Of a stretch of 64,000 nucleotides of DNA, positions 50,428 to 59,423 are shown piece by piece (within the stretch, counting starts at the first letter, position 1; each line of letters starts with the position of its first letter). Source of the stretch: JBCCGI01 sp039029355 (GTDB lineage Bacteria > Planctomycetota > UBA1135 > GCA-002686595). The notes below the pieces were generated by a model, which had not been told where the DNA came from, did no database searches, and saw nothing but the letters and a program-made list of their open reading frames with translations. The stretch lies in assembly GCA_039029355.1 (NCBI GenBank), contig JBCCGI010000021.1, forward strand, positions 1 to 64,000, in the 5' to 3' direction. The translations under genes were made by a program, and so were the position numbers.

Positions 50428-50793
50428 CTAGCCGCTTGGGTTCTTGCCGTAGCGCGGCTGGTACAGCTCGACCTCGACGCCGCCCGGCATGCGGAAGTGG
50501 ATCGCGAGCCCGTAGCCCTGGTCGGTCACCTCGTCGGTGAACTCGACGCCGCGGCCGCGCAGCTCGGCCACCGTGCGCTCGATGTCGTCGCAGTAGAACG
50601 ACACGTTGTGCGTGCCCGACGGCGGGCTGCCGGGATGGTCGGTCGGGTGGACGCCGACGTCGCCGCTCGGCACGTCGAAGATCAGCCAGCCCTCGCCGAC
50701 GTCGGTGTACGGCAGCTGCAGCTTGTCGCGCAGGAAGGCGCGCAGCTCGGCGGCCTCCGAGGAATAGAACATGGCGTGGACGCCCTGGATCAT
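50428..50793 (-). CDS. VOC-superfamily (glyoxalase/bleomycin-resistance-like) protein
   Basis: 121 residues, one full betaalphabetabetabeta pair: the N-terminal MIQGVHAMFYSSEAAELRAF and the C-terminal THNVSFYCDDIERTVAELRG with a final GVEVELYQPRYG. Likely metal ligands are His6 or His in the first half, His in THNVSF and Glu in VEVELYQ. It may be a lyase, isomerase or binding protein; the substrate is unknown. The start is fixed by an SD (AGAGGAG) 7 bases upstream. Confidence 0.88.
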   Translation of the reverse strand: MIQGVHAMFYSSEAAELRAFLRDKLQLPYTDVGEGWLIFDVPSGDVGVHPTDHPGSPPSGTHNVSFYCDDIERTVAELRGRGVEFTDEVTDQGYGLAIHFRMPGGVEVELYQPRYGKNPSG

Positions 50794-50800
50794 CGCGGGA

Positions 50801-50807
50801 CTCCTCT
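50801..50807 (-). promoter_or_regulatory. Shine-Dalgarno site of the VOC gene
   Basis: AGAGGAG lies 7 bases before the ATG at 50793. A TAGGAT -10-like box is further up (50826-50831), giving a leader of about 25 bases; this is the leadered arrangement. Confidence 0.6.
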
Positions 50808-50850
50808 GTTCGGGGGAGAGCCGCGATCCTAACCGCCCGCGGTGCGCGCG

Positions 50851-53800
50851 CTACAGGTCGAACGTCTGACGCACCTCGTCGACCAGCGGCGCGAGCGACT
50901 CGATCTCGCGCCCGGCCGTTGCATCGGCCGCGAGCGCGAGCGCGCGCTCGGCCCACTCCTCGGCCTCGCTCAGCTCGTCCAGCTCGTCCAGCACCAGCGC
51001 CTGCAGCAGCGCCGCGCGCGCCGTCGCCTCGCCCGCGAGCTCGGTGGACCGTTCGAGCGCGGTGATGCTCTCGTCGGGGTCGCCGGCGCGGAAGAGGGCC
51101 TCGCCCAGGACGAGCCAGGCGCCCGCGTCGTCGGGCGCGAGCTCGACCGACCGGCTGGCGAAGCGCGCGGCCTCGACCGGGTCGTACACCGCCTCCTCCG
51201 GCGACTGCGCGAGCACGCGCGCGAGCCCGGTCAAGGCGTAGGGAAAGTCCGGCGCCAGCTCGAGCGCGCGGCCGAGGCTCGCCACGGCCTCGTCGAGACG
51301 GCCCTCGGCCTCGAGCGCGGTGCCGAGGTTCGCGTGGCCGGTGGCGTAGCTCGGCATGAGCTCGAGCGCCGTCCGGTACGCGTCGATCGCGCCGGGGAAG
51401 TCCTCGAGGATGTGGCGCACGCGTCCCAGGCTCAGCCAGGCCTCGAAGAGGCCGGGCCGGAGCTCGGTCGCGCGCACGTAGTACCCGCGCGCCTCCTCCA
51501 GTCTGCCCTGGTCCTCGAACAGCATGCCCAGGTTGTTGTGCGCCGCGGGCGATTCGGGGTCCATCTCGAGCGCGTCGCGGTAGGCCGCTTCGGCCGCCTC
51601 TGGATCGCCGAGCTCCTGCTGGCAGGCGCCCAGCCCGACCAGGTCGCTGACCACCGGGTCACCGCCGTCGATCGCCGCCCGGAACGCCTCGGAGGCCTCG
51701 CGGAGCTCGCCGAGCTCGAAGAGCTGCATCCCGAAGTCGGACTGCATCCGCGAGTTGGTCGGGGCGCGTCGCGCCGCCTCGCGGTAGCTGGCGAGCGCGC
51801 CCTCGAGGTCTCCCGAGCCCTTCAGGACCCGCGCGAGGTTGTTGTGCAGGAAGCCGTGGCCCGGGTCGAGCTCGACCGCCCGGCGGTACCACTCGACCGC
51901 CTCCTCGACGCGGTCGGCGCGCCAGAAGGCGTGGGCCAGGTTGTTTGCGGCCACCACGTTGCGCGGCTGGAGCGCCGCCGCGACGGTCAGGTAGCGCACC
52001 GACTCGGCCGACATGCCGTCGTCGTCGAGCAGGTCCATCCCAAGCTCAAAGTTCGAGGTGAACTCACCCGGGTGGCGCTCGACGAGCCGCTCCAGCACCC
52101 CGCGCTGCAGGCCGTCGAGCCCGAGGTAGTCCAGCGCGCTGGCGAGCGCCGTAGCGGTCTCGGCGCCCAGGTTCTCGTCGGCCGAGGCCATGCGCGCGAG
52201 CTCGTCGCGGTCCTCGCGCAGGAGCGCGCGCCGAAGCGCACGGCGATCGGGGTCCTCGTCGATCCGCATCGCGAGCTCGACCAGCCACCGCCAGCGCGGC
52301 GTGGGCTCGTTGTCGATCGCGATGCGCGTGCTCGCCCACCCGTCGAGGCCCGCCGCCAGCTCGGCGGAGATGCCGCGCGCGATGAGGTGCTCCTCGGCGT
52401 CGCCGACCGTCCCGTCGGGATCCACCCCGAGGGAGTCGAAGAAGCCGCGGTATGCGGCCGCGCGGGCGTTCTTGACCGTCAGGCGGAACGGCCCGTCCGA
52501 GGCCTCGAGGCGCGTCCTTTGGCCGTCGCGCAGCCGCGCCAGCCTGCGGACCAGCTCGGCGTTCTCGGCCTCGAAGGCCTGCTCGCGCTCGTGCGCGAGG
52601 TAGCCGCTCACCACCTCGGCCGCGATCGCGTCGGTGCGGGCCTCCAGCTCCTCGGTCGGCGCGCCGGCCGCCAGGATCGCCTGGGCGCGCTCGCAGGCGG
52701 CGCGCGCCTCGGTCCAGCTGCCCGAGCGTCGGTGCAGCGTCGCCTCGGCGAGCGCGGTGTTCACTTCGGCGGTCGTCTGCCGCTCGCGCTCCGCGCGTTC
52801 GGTGATGCGCGCCGCCCACGCGAAGCCGCCGCCGATGAGCGCCAGCAGCACCACGGCCGACGCGACGAGCATCAGCCGCCGCGCGCGGCGCTCCTCGTCC
52901 GCCTTCACGCGCGCCTTCGCCGCCTCGATCTCGGCCGACCGTGCGCGCTCCTGCACCGACTGCAGGTGCTTGCGCACGCGCTCGGCGAGCACCTGGGCCG
53001 AGCGCGGGCGCTCCGACGGCGCCTCGGACAGGCACTCCTTGGCCAGGCCGACCAGCTCGGGCGCGGCGTCGCTCCGCTCCAGCCGCACCAGGGTCTCGCC
53101 GAGCTCCGCCGAGGCCGCCTGGCGCACCGCGTTGACGACCGCGCCGCGGTACGGCGCGTGGCCGGTCAGGATCTCGGTCAGGATCGCGCCGAGCGCGAAC
53201 ACGTCGGTGCGCTCGTCGAGCAGATCGACCTCGCCGCGCGCCTGCTCGGGCGCCATGTAGGCCGGCGTCCCCATCACCGAGCCGGCCAGCGACGAGCCCG
53301 AGCCCGAGCCATCGCTGCGCACGGTCTCGACGGCCTCCACGGGCCCGCGCGACTCGCGCACGCGGCGCGAGCGGCGCTCGTCCGCGGTCCCTCCGCGCGG
53401 CAGCACCTTGGCGAGCCCCCAATCGACCACCTGCACCTCGCCGAAGGCACCGACCAGCACGTTGGCCGGCTTGAGGTCGCGGTGGATCACGCCGCGCGAG
53501 TGGGCGTAGGCGATGGTCTGGCAGACCGACTCGAAGACGTCGAGCATCGCGGCGCGGCCCGCCAGCGGGTTGGAGCGCTCGCTCAGGTAGGACGCCATCG
53601 TGCGCCCCTTGACCAGCTTCATCGTGAAGTACGGGCGGCCGTCCTCCATCATCCCGAGGTCGTAGACCGGCACGATGCCCGGGTGCTGCAGCTGCCCGCC
53701 CACCTGGGCCTCCTCCACGAAGCGGTGGAGCGCCTCGGGCTTCTTGTCCATGCCCTCGTGCAACACCTTCATCGCCACGTCGCGCCCGAGGTCGGGGTCG

Positions 53801-54069
53801 TGGCCCTTCAGGATCACCCCCATCCCGCCGCGGGCGATCTCGCCCTGCACCTGGTAGTTGGCGCGCCCCTGGGGCACGAGGTCGCGCGCCGCCGGCGTCG
53901 GCTTGACGACCGGCGAGCCCGCGTGGTCGGACGGCACGTCGCGCAGGCTGACGCGCGGTGCGACGGAGCCGGTGAGGCGCGACACCGTCGCGAGGACGCT
54001 CTGGGAGGCGTCGCCCGCGGGCTGGGGCAGCGGCTCGGGGCTCGGAGGTTCTTGTCGGGAATCGTCCAT
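50851..54069 (-). CDS. Ser/Thr protein kinase with transmembrane helix and TPR array
   Basis: 1072 residues. A disordered Pro/Ser-rich head (1-70) precedes a complete kinase domain (~72-345): ARGGMGVILKG, Lys101, HRDLKPANVL with Asp198, the DWG variant of DFG at 216-218 and GTPAYMAPEQAR. One transmembrane helix (~395-418, LMLVASAVVLLALIGGGFAWAA) leads to an external helical part with many TPRs (FAYVRATELRPGLFEAWLSLGR-like units, here from ~600 on, e.g. GHANLGTALEAEGRLDEAVA). Predicted to sense or scaffold envelope proteins and signal inward. Two inverted repeats lie in its upstream region (54101-54131, 54200-54213). Confidence 0.92.
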   Translation of the reverse strand: MDDSRQEPPSPEPLPQPAGDASQSVLATVSRLTGSVAPRVSLRDVPSDHAGSPVVKPTPAARDLVPQGRANYQVQGEIARGGMGVILKGHDPDLGRDVAMKVLHEGMDKKPEALHRFVEEAQVGGQLQHPGIVPVYDLGMMEDGRPYFTMKLVKGRTMASYLSERSNPLAGRAAMLDVFESVCQTIAYAHSRGVIHRDLKPANVLVGAFGEVQVVDWGLAKVLPRGGTADERRSRRVRESRGPVEAVETVRSDGSGSGSSLAGSVMGTPAYMAPEQARGEVDLLDERTDVFALGAILTEILTGHAPYRGAVVNAVRQAASAELGETLVRLERSDAAPELVGLAKECLSEAPSERPRSAQVLAERVRKHLQSVQERARSAEIEAAKARVKADEERRARRLMLVASAVVLLALIGGGFAWAARITERAERERQTTAEVNTALAEATLHRRSGSWTEARAACERAQAILAAGAPTEELEARTDAIAAEVVSGYLAHEREQAFEAENAELVRRLARLRDGQRTRLEASDGPFRLTVKNARAAAYRGFFDSLGVDPDGTVGDAEEHLIARGISAELAAGLDGWASTRIAIDNEPTPRWRWLVELAMRIDEDPDRRALRRALLREDRDELARMASADENLGAETATALASALDYLGLDGLQRGVLERLVERHPGEFTSNFELGMDLLDDDGMSAESVRYLTVAAALQPRNVVAANNLAHAFWRADRVEEAVEWYRRAVELDPGHGFLHNNLARVLKGSGDLEGALASYREAARRAPTNSRMQSDFGMQLFELGELREASEAFRAAIDGGDPVVSDLVGLGACQQELGDPEAAEAAYRDALEMDPESPAAHNNLGMLFEDQGRLEEARGYYVRATELRPGLFEAWLSLGRVRHILEDFPGAIDAYRTALELMPSYATGHANLGTALEAEGRLDEAVASLGRALELAPDFPYALTGLARVLAQSPEEAVYDPVEAARFASRSVELAPDDAGAWLVLGEALFRAGDPDESITALERSTELAGEATARAALLQALVLDELDELSEAEEWAERALALAADATAGREIESLAPLVDEVRQTFDL

Positions 54070-54100
54070 GGCTTTTCGGCGCGGTGCGGAGCTCCGCTAA

Positions 54101-54131
54101 GCCCGCGTTCCCTCCGTGGCGCGACGCGGGC
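54101..54131. repeat. 8-bp inverted repeat upstream of the kinase-TPR gene
   Basis: GCCCGCGT and ACGCGGGC, separated by 15 bases, lie 32 bases before the kinase start. This could be an operator or a leader hairpin. Confidence 0.3.
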
Positions 54132-54251
54132 GGACAGGCTGCCATCGAAACCGGCTTTTTGTGCGGGGCCGGTCCGCGATGCCGCGATCTTGGCTCCGCG
54201 CGGCGATCGCCGCCCCCTCCGTCGGCCGAAAAAGGGCCCGCGGACGGCGCC

Positions 54252-55640
54252 TCAGCGGGTCCGCGGCGCCCCGTCGAGCTCCAGGGCGATCACCGTCGCG
54301 TGCTCGAACGGGCGCTGTCCGGCGAGGTCGATCGCCACGCCGCCTGCGGGCAGGGGCTCAACCGGCAGCGGCCTCCGGCGCGCGTCGGAGAGGATCCGCG
54401 CGCCGCGCACCCGGTTGGCGAGCTCGGGGAGCTCCAGCCGCCCCTCCGCCGGCCAGTCGAAGATGTGGAGGAAGAGCCGCGCGCCCTGGGTCGTCGCCGC
54501 GCCCCAGGGCGTGCTCGCGAGCGGACTCCCCGCGGTGCCGTAGATCGCCTCTCCGTTGACTTCCAACCAACGCCCCAGGGCGCGCAGGCGATCCTGCGCC
54601 AGGAGCGGGATGCGCCCGTCGGCACGCGCGCCGACGCCCAGCAGCAGGTTCCCGCCGCGGGAGGCGACGTCGATCAGGAGCCGCACGCACTCGGTGCGAC
54701 TCAGGTACGAGCCGTAGCCCTCGGCCCGGTTGAGCGCGAGCGAGCCGCCGAGGCTGCGGCGCAGCTCCCAGGGGCGCGACTCCGCGGGAGCGACCTCCGC
54801 CGGCTCTCCTTCGACCGAGGAGAAGTCGCCGACGCTCCCCCGGAGCCCCGCTCCAAAGCGATCGCTGACGACCAGCTCGGCCGGCCGCGCGGCGTGGTTG
54901 TAGATCGAGGCCAACAGCTCGGGCGTTCGCCGGACCGCTTCCGGCTCGTCCCAGTCGCCGTCGATCCAGAGCACGTCCGGGGAGTAGCTGCGCACGAGGT
55001 CGCGTACCTGCGGGAACAGCACGCTCTCGACGTACTCGCCGGGCGAGCGATCCAGCACCGGGTTGTTCCACTCCTCGGTCGAGTAGGCCAGCCCCATGCG
55101 CAGCCCGGCGGCGCGCACGGCGTCGGTCAGCTCGCCGACCAGGTCGCGCCGCGGCCCGGCGTCCATGGCGCTCCAGGCGTGGCCGCGCGCGTGGCTCGCG
55201 TGCTCGCTCGGCCACAGGGCGAAGCCGTCGCGGTGCTTGGCCGTCAGCACGACGTAGCGCGCGCCGGAGCGCGAGAGGATCCCCGACCACTCGACCGGGT
55301 CGAAGAGCTCGGCGCGGAAGCGGGTGGCGAGCTCTTCGTAGCGCACCTCGGCGCCGAAGCTGCGCTCGTGGAAGCGCCGCTCGCGTCCGCCGTGAGCCCC
55401 GGTTTCGACCCAGCGCCAGTACCACGCGGCCTCGGCGCCGGGCTCGCTCCAGGCAGGTACCGAGTAGACGCCCCACTGCACGAACACGCCCAGCTTGGCC
55501 TGGGCGAACCAGGGCGCGGCGCGGTGCGCGCCGAGGGACTCCCAGGTGGGCTGGTAGTCGGCGGCGGCCTGGGCGGAGCCGACGGCCGCCGCTTGCGACA
55601 GCGCGAACGACCCCAGGAGCGCGGCGAGGCGGAGCGTCAT
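54252..55640 (-). CDS. GH29 alpha-L-fucosidase-like glycoside hydrolase
   Basis: 462 residues with a signal peptide (~1-26). GH29 marks: WFAQAKLGVFVQWGVYSVPAW near the N-terminus of the barrel (read as two adjacent pieces), YVVLTAKHRDGFALWPS, and the nucleophile Asp in DVLWIDGDWDE (~226). The C-terminal ~100 residues form a beta-sandwich. GH29 enzymes remove alpha-linked fucose from glycans with retention; the acid/base residue is not conserved enough to name. The gene begins 44 bases after the S41 peptidase gene on the same strand. TAGCAT 6 bases before the ATG suggests it may also have its own leaderless start. Confidence 0.85.
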   Translation of the reverse strand: MTLRLAALLGSFALSQAAAVGSAQAAADYQPTWESLGAHRAAPWFAQAKLGVFVQWGVYSVPAWSEPGAEAAWYWRWVETGAHGGRERRFHERSFGAEVRYEELATRFRAELFDPVEWSGILSRSGARYVVLTAKHRDGFALWPSEHASHARGHAWSAMDAGPRRDLVGELTDAVRAAGLRMGLAYSTEEWNNPVLDRSPGEYVESVLFPQVRDLVRSYSPDVLWIDGDWDEPEAVRRTPELLASIYNHAARPAELVVSDRFGAGLRGSVGDFSSVEGEPAEVAPAESRPWELRRSLGGSLALNRAEGYGSYLSRTECVRLLIDVASRGGNLLLGVGARADGRIPLLAQDRLRALGRWLEVNGEAIYGTAGSPLASTPWGAATTQGARLFLHIFDWPAEGRLELPELANRVRGARILSDARRRPLPVEPLPAGGVAIDLAGQRPFEHATVIALELDGAPRTR

Positions 55641-55646
55641 GGCGCC

Positions 55647-55652
55647 ATGCTA
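55647..55652 (-). promoter_or_regulatory. -10-like TAGCAT before the GH29 gene
   Basis: TAGCAT ends 6 bases before the ATG at 55640; no SD. Confidence 0.4.
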
Positions 55653-55684
55653 TGTCGCGGGCGCGGCGCGGCCTGGCAGGGTTT

Positions 55685-58600
55685 CTAGCGCAACCGCTCG
55701 ACCTCCAGCCGCGCGATCCAGTGCTCCAGCAAGTCCCAGTCGCCCACCGCGATGCAGGCCTCTAAGTGGCCGCGGGCCGCGGCCGCGTCACCGGCGAGCT
55801 GGGCGCAGGTGCCGAGCCAGAAGCTGACCTGGCCGCGGGCGCGGCGCTCCTTCCAGGCCAGCTCGTTCGCGGTCGCGGCGACCGCATCGTCAGGGCCGCG
55901 GCGGCCCAGGGCGTGCTCGGCGACCGCGGGGAACCAGGCCGTGTCGCCCTCGTCCCAGCGGGCGAGCTCGCGCTCGAGCGCTTTTTGCCCCTTGTCCGGC
56001 TCGCCGGCGCGCTCGTAGGCGAGCCAGTGGAAGAGCGCGGCCGAAGAGCGGCGCATCCCCGTCGCGCGCGAGGCCTGCTTGAAGCGGTCGGCGGCGTCCT
56101 CCCACTCGCCGCGGGCGTAGTGCAGGCCGCCGACGCCGAGCAGGGCCGGGCCGCTGCGCTTTTCGCGCTGCAGCAGGGCGTCGAAGCGCGACCGTGCCGC
56201 GTCGAGCTCGCCCTCGGCGCGCTCGACCCAGGCGAGCAGGAGGAGCGCCTGGAACGACGGCTCCTCGATACCGTCGACGGCGGCGCGCAGGTCGACGAGA
56301 GCTTCGTCGGCCTGCCCCTCGTCGTACCTGGCGGCACCGCGCAGCATCCGCGCGTCGAGGTCGCCAGGCCGCAGCGACAGGGCGGCGTCGAGGTCGGCCA
56401 GGGCCGGCGCGCTGTCGCGTCCGAGGAAGTGAGCGCGCCCGCGCAGAACGAGCGCGTCGACGTGTTCCGGCTCGAGCGCCAGGGCGGCCGTACAGCCCGC
56501 GATGGTGGCCGCGAGGTCATCGTCCCCCAGGGCGCGCGAGGCGGCGAAGAAGAACGCACCGGCCGTGCGCGGCTCGATGCCCGGACCGCGGCCGGCGGCG
56601 ATCGCCGCACGCACGGCGGTGAGGCCCGCCTCGAGCAGCTCGTCGCGGCCCTCGATCACCCCCTGTCGGGTGCGTTGGCGCGGGATCGTGGGCAGGATGC
56701 CCACGCCGTGGTGGCGCGAGCCGTCCTGCTTGCGCACGCGCATCCCGGTCCAGGAGATCGAGAAGCCGCCGGGGACGGGGAAGGGGTTGACGTTGCCGTT
56801 CGTGCCTGCGGTCGGCTCGCCCACGATCTCGGCCAGGAGGTACTGCTCGACGAACGAGAGGTAGGTCTCGGCCGCGCTCTGGGTGCGGCTGTCGGCGAGG
56901 AACACGGTCGGTGCCATCAGGCGCGGCTCGCGGTCGGGAAGGACCCACGAGCCCTCGCTCCAGGAGAGCCCGACCCGGTTGGGCCGCTGCACCCGCGGCT
57001 TGTCCCATGACGGGCTGCGCAGCGCGCGGTCGGTGAGGAACGATGGGAGCATCGTCGGCGCCGCCGGATAGCCGCGCAGGTCGAAGACCAGGCCGTCGGC
57101 CGCGGCGAGGTCGTCGAGCGACGCCTCCAAGGTCTCCTCGTCCAGGCGATCGATGTCGACGTACCAGAGGCCGGGCTCGATCTCGGCGACGACATCCGGA
57201 CGCGCGTCGGCCACGGGCTGCATCAGCTCGTAGCCCAGGCGCAGCTCGCGCCGCTCGCCCGCGGGCGACTCGACCAGCAGCGTCACCTCGTCCCCGGCGG
57301 GTCCGGCGAGCAGTCGCTGCACCGTCCGGTCGCGGAGCGCGTCGGGATGCGAGGCGGACACGAAGGCCTGCTCGCGCGCGATCGCCGCGGCGGCGGGCAC
57401 GCCGTCGATGCTCAGCACCTCGTCGCCGGGCAGAGGCAGCTCGGCCTCGGAGAGCTCGTGGAGCTCGGTGACTAGGAGCCGCCCCTCGACCCACTCCCAG
57501 CGCAGCGGCAGCCGCAGCAGCCACGAGCCGCGCGGGTCGGTCACCCAGGCGTGCCCGTCGTGCAGGTGGCCGAGCATGCGCTCCAGCGTGCGCTTTAGGT
57601 CGGCTCCGCCCTCGTTCAGCGCCGCCGCCTGCAGCGCCTCGACCAGCGCGGCGTCCCAGTCCGTCTCGACGACGTCGAAGTAGGGATAGAAGTGCTGCAA
57701 CACGTTCCAGGCGAGCACCACCGAGGCGAGTCGCACGGGCCGGTGCTCGACGACGACGAGCTCGTCCAGCTCCACGTCGACTCCCGCCGGAAGCGTGCCC
57801 TCGCGGCCGACGTAGAGCGCCAGCGGCACGCGGCAGCGCAGCCCGCCGGGCAGGTCGGCCTCGAACGGCAGCGCCGGGTCCGGCAGGTCGTCGGGCAGCA
57901 CGCCGTCGCGCACGCGCTTGCGCGGACGCGTGCTGCTATAGACGCGGCTGCCGGCCTGGCCGTAGCCGGTGTGACGCCAGGCCGTGACCCGCAGCGGGCC
58001 GGCGTCGGCGGGCGCGCGCAGCGCGGCGGGCAGCGGGGGCTCGGCGCCCGGCTCGAAGACCTGCACGGTCGGAGCGACGGACGCGAACAGCGCGCGCAGC
58101 TCGGCCGCGAGCTCGGCGGCGTCGGCACAACGCTCGACGCGGCGCAGGCCGTGGACGGCGAAGGCGTCCCAGTCGAGCTCCGCCGCGCCGTCGCTCGGAT
58201 GGAAGTGGCGTACGAAGCCGAGCAGGCGCGTGAAGGCCAGCGCGTTGTCGAGTCCGCGCCCCTCCAGCGGGCCGGGCGGCTCGAGCCCGCGCTCGATCAC
58301 CTCGAAGCTGAGGTCGTCCCACAGCACCGATCCGCCGGCCACCAGGAGCCCGATGGACAGCGTCTCGGCGTCGTCGTCGATCCTCCCGACGATCTCCACG
58401 TCCTGCCGGTCGCCCGGCCCGATCGGGCGGTCGCTGAGGTCGTCGTAGAACCCCCTGCCCTTCGGCCGATCGGCGCGGAGCCACAGCCGCGCCTCGGCGT
58501 CGTCGTCGAAGACCAGGTCGAAGAACGCACGCGCGCGCAGGCGCACCAGGCGGCCGCGGTACGGCGTGGCGTCGAACTCCTGGTAGACGGTGCCGAACGG

Positions 58601-59311
58601 CTGCTGGTCGACGTAGAACATCGTGCGGAAGCCGCGGCGCTCGGGCCCCTCGTCGACGACCGCGGGCACGGTGCCGTCGAGCTCGGTGATCCACGCCCAC
58701 GGCCCGTCGAGCCCGCCCGGATGGAAGCCGAGGTTACGCGGGCCGAGCGCCCCCGCCGGCGGGCTGCCGAGCGGCGCGACCGCCTCGAACGAGCCGCCGT
58801 CGAGGTAGAGCTCGCCCGGCCCGAGCATCGTCGCGCCGATCTGGATCAGCTCGGCCTCGGGCGGCACCTCGGCGAACACCTCGTACACCTGCCAGTCGGA
58901 GCCGTGGACCGCGCGCTCCTCCATGCGGTCGACGGAGAGCGAGCGCCGCCCCGGCCCGTACGACTCGACGTACAGCCGCGCGCCGGTCTCCGCGGCGGTG
59001 CGCTCCACCCGCATCGCGGCGCGGAAGCGCACCCACTGGCCGTGGTAGGGCTCGGCCGGGAAGGCCTGGTAGGCCCAGCCCCAGTCCCGCGCCTTGTTCC
59101 AGCCGGCGAAGGAGAGCTCCAGACAACGCTCGCCCTCCCAGGGCTCGACGTCGACGCCGCTGAGCCGGTAGCCCACGGTGCCGTGGTCCTGCTCCCAGCC
59201 CGCGGGACCGGCCGCGCCGAGCTGCTCCATGTCGAGGTTGGTCTGCGCGCCGGCCGGGGCGTGAGACAGCAGCGCCGCGCCGACGAGCGACGCCAGGAGG
59301 ATCGCCTTCAT
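55685..59311 (-). CDS. S41-family protease with N-terminal beta domains and C-terminal TPRs
   Basis: 1208 residues with a signal peptide (~1-22). The N-terminal ~360 residues form two beta-sandwich (carbohydrate-binding-like) domains. An S41 peptidase follows: a helical region (HFYPYFDVVETDWDAALVEA), a PDZ-like segment (ELPLPGDEVLSIDGVPAAAA) and the catalytic core YVDIDRLDEETLEASLDDLA, FDLRGYPAA and FLADSRTQSAAETYLSFVEQ, with the likely nucleophile Ser812. The last ~300 residues are TPR-like pairs. S41 proteases process C-terminal ends of exported proteins. It precedes the GH29 gene and is divergent from the PhoD-like gene. Confidence 0.87.
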   Translation of the reverse strand: MKAILLASLVGAALLSHAPAGAQTNLDMEQLGAAGPAGWEQDHGTVGYRLSGVDVEPWEGERCLELSFAGWNKARDWGWAYQAFPAEPYHGQWVRFRAAMRVERTAAETGARLYVESYGPGRRSLSVDRMEERAVHGSDWQVYEVFAEVPPEAELIQIGATMLGPGELYLDGGSFEAVAPLGSPPAGALGPRNLGFHPGGLDGPWAWITELDGTVPAVVDEGPERRGFRTMFYVDQQPFGTVYQEFDATPYRGRLVRLRARAFFDLVFDDDAEARLWLRADRPKGRGFYDDLSDRPIGPGDRQDVEIVGRIDDDAETLSIGLLVAGGSVLWDDLSFEVIERGLEPPGPLEGRGLDNALAFTRLLGFVRHFHPSDGAAELDWDAFAVHGLRRVERCADAAELAAELRALFASVAPTVQVFEPGAEPPLPAALRAPADAGPLRVTAWRHTGYGQAGSRVYSSTRPRKRVRDGVLPDDLPDPALPFEADLPGGLRCRVPLALYVGREGTLPAGVDVELDELVVVEHRPVRLASVVLAWNVLQHFYPYFDVVETDWDAALVEALQAAALNEGGADLKRTLERMLGHLHDGHAWVTDPRGSWLLRLPLRWEWVEGRLLVTELHELSEAELPLPGDEVLSIDGVPAAAAIAREQAFVSASHPDALRDRTVQRLLAGPAGDEVTLLVESPAGERRELRLGYELMQPVADARPDVVAEIEPGLWYVDIDRLDEETLEASLDDLAAADGLVFDLRGYPAAPTMLPSFLTDRALRSPSWDKPRVQRPNRVGLSWSEGSWVLPDREPRLMAPTVFLADSRTQSAAETYLSFVEQYLLAEIVGEPTAGTNGNVNPFPVPGGFSISWTGMRVRKQDGSRHHGVGILPTIPRQRTRQGVIEGRDELLEAGLTAVRAAIAAGRGPGIEPRTAGAFFFAASRALGDDDLAATIAGCTAALALEPEHVDALVLRGRAHFLGRDSAPALADLDAALSLRPGDLDARMLRGAARYDEGQADEALVDLRAAVDGIEEPSFQALLLLAWVERAEGELDAARSRFDALLQREKRSGPALLGVGGLHYARGEWEDAADRFKQASRATGMRRSSAALFHWLAYERAGEPDKGQKALERELARWDEGDTAWFPAVAEHALGRRGPDDAVAATANELAWKERRARGQVSFWLGTCAQLAGDAAAARGHLEACIAVGDWDLLEHWIARLEVERLR

Positions 59312-59408
59312 CGCCCAAGCAGAACGCGATCGGGCCGCCGCGGTTCGGGGAATCCGCGGAAACCGACGCCCCGCGCGGGCGCGTGGGGAGACGGCCCCCC
59401 GACTTCGC

Positions 59409-59414
59409 TATCAT
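59409..59414 (+). promoter_or_regulatory. -10 box TATCAT before the PhoD-like gene
   Basis: TATCAT (5 of 6 to consensus) ends 9 bases before the ATG at 59424; no SD. Confidence 0.45.
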
Positions 59415-59423
59415 CCGCGCGTC

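Noticed and set aside
54200..54213. 14-bp palindrome GCGGCGATCGCCGC
   Set aside because: Short GC-rich palindromes of this kind are expected at this base composition, and it shows no clear link to a promoter or terminator.
50842..54543. Open frame of more than 1200 codons on the plus strand
   Set aside because: It is the mirror of the kinase-TPR gene and shows no domain.
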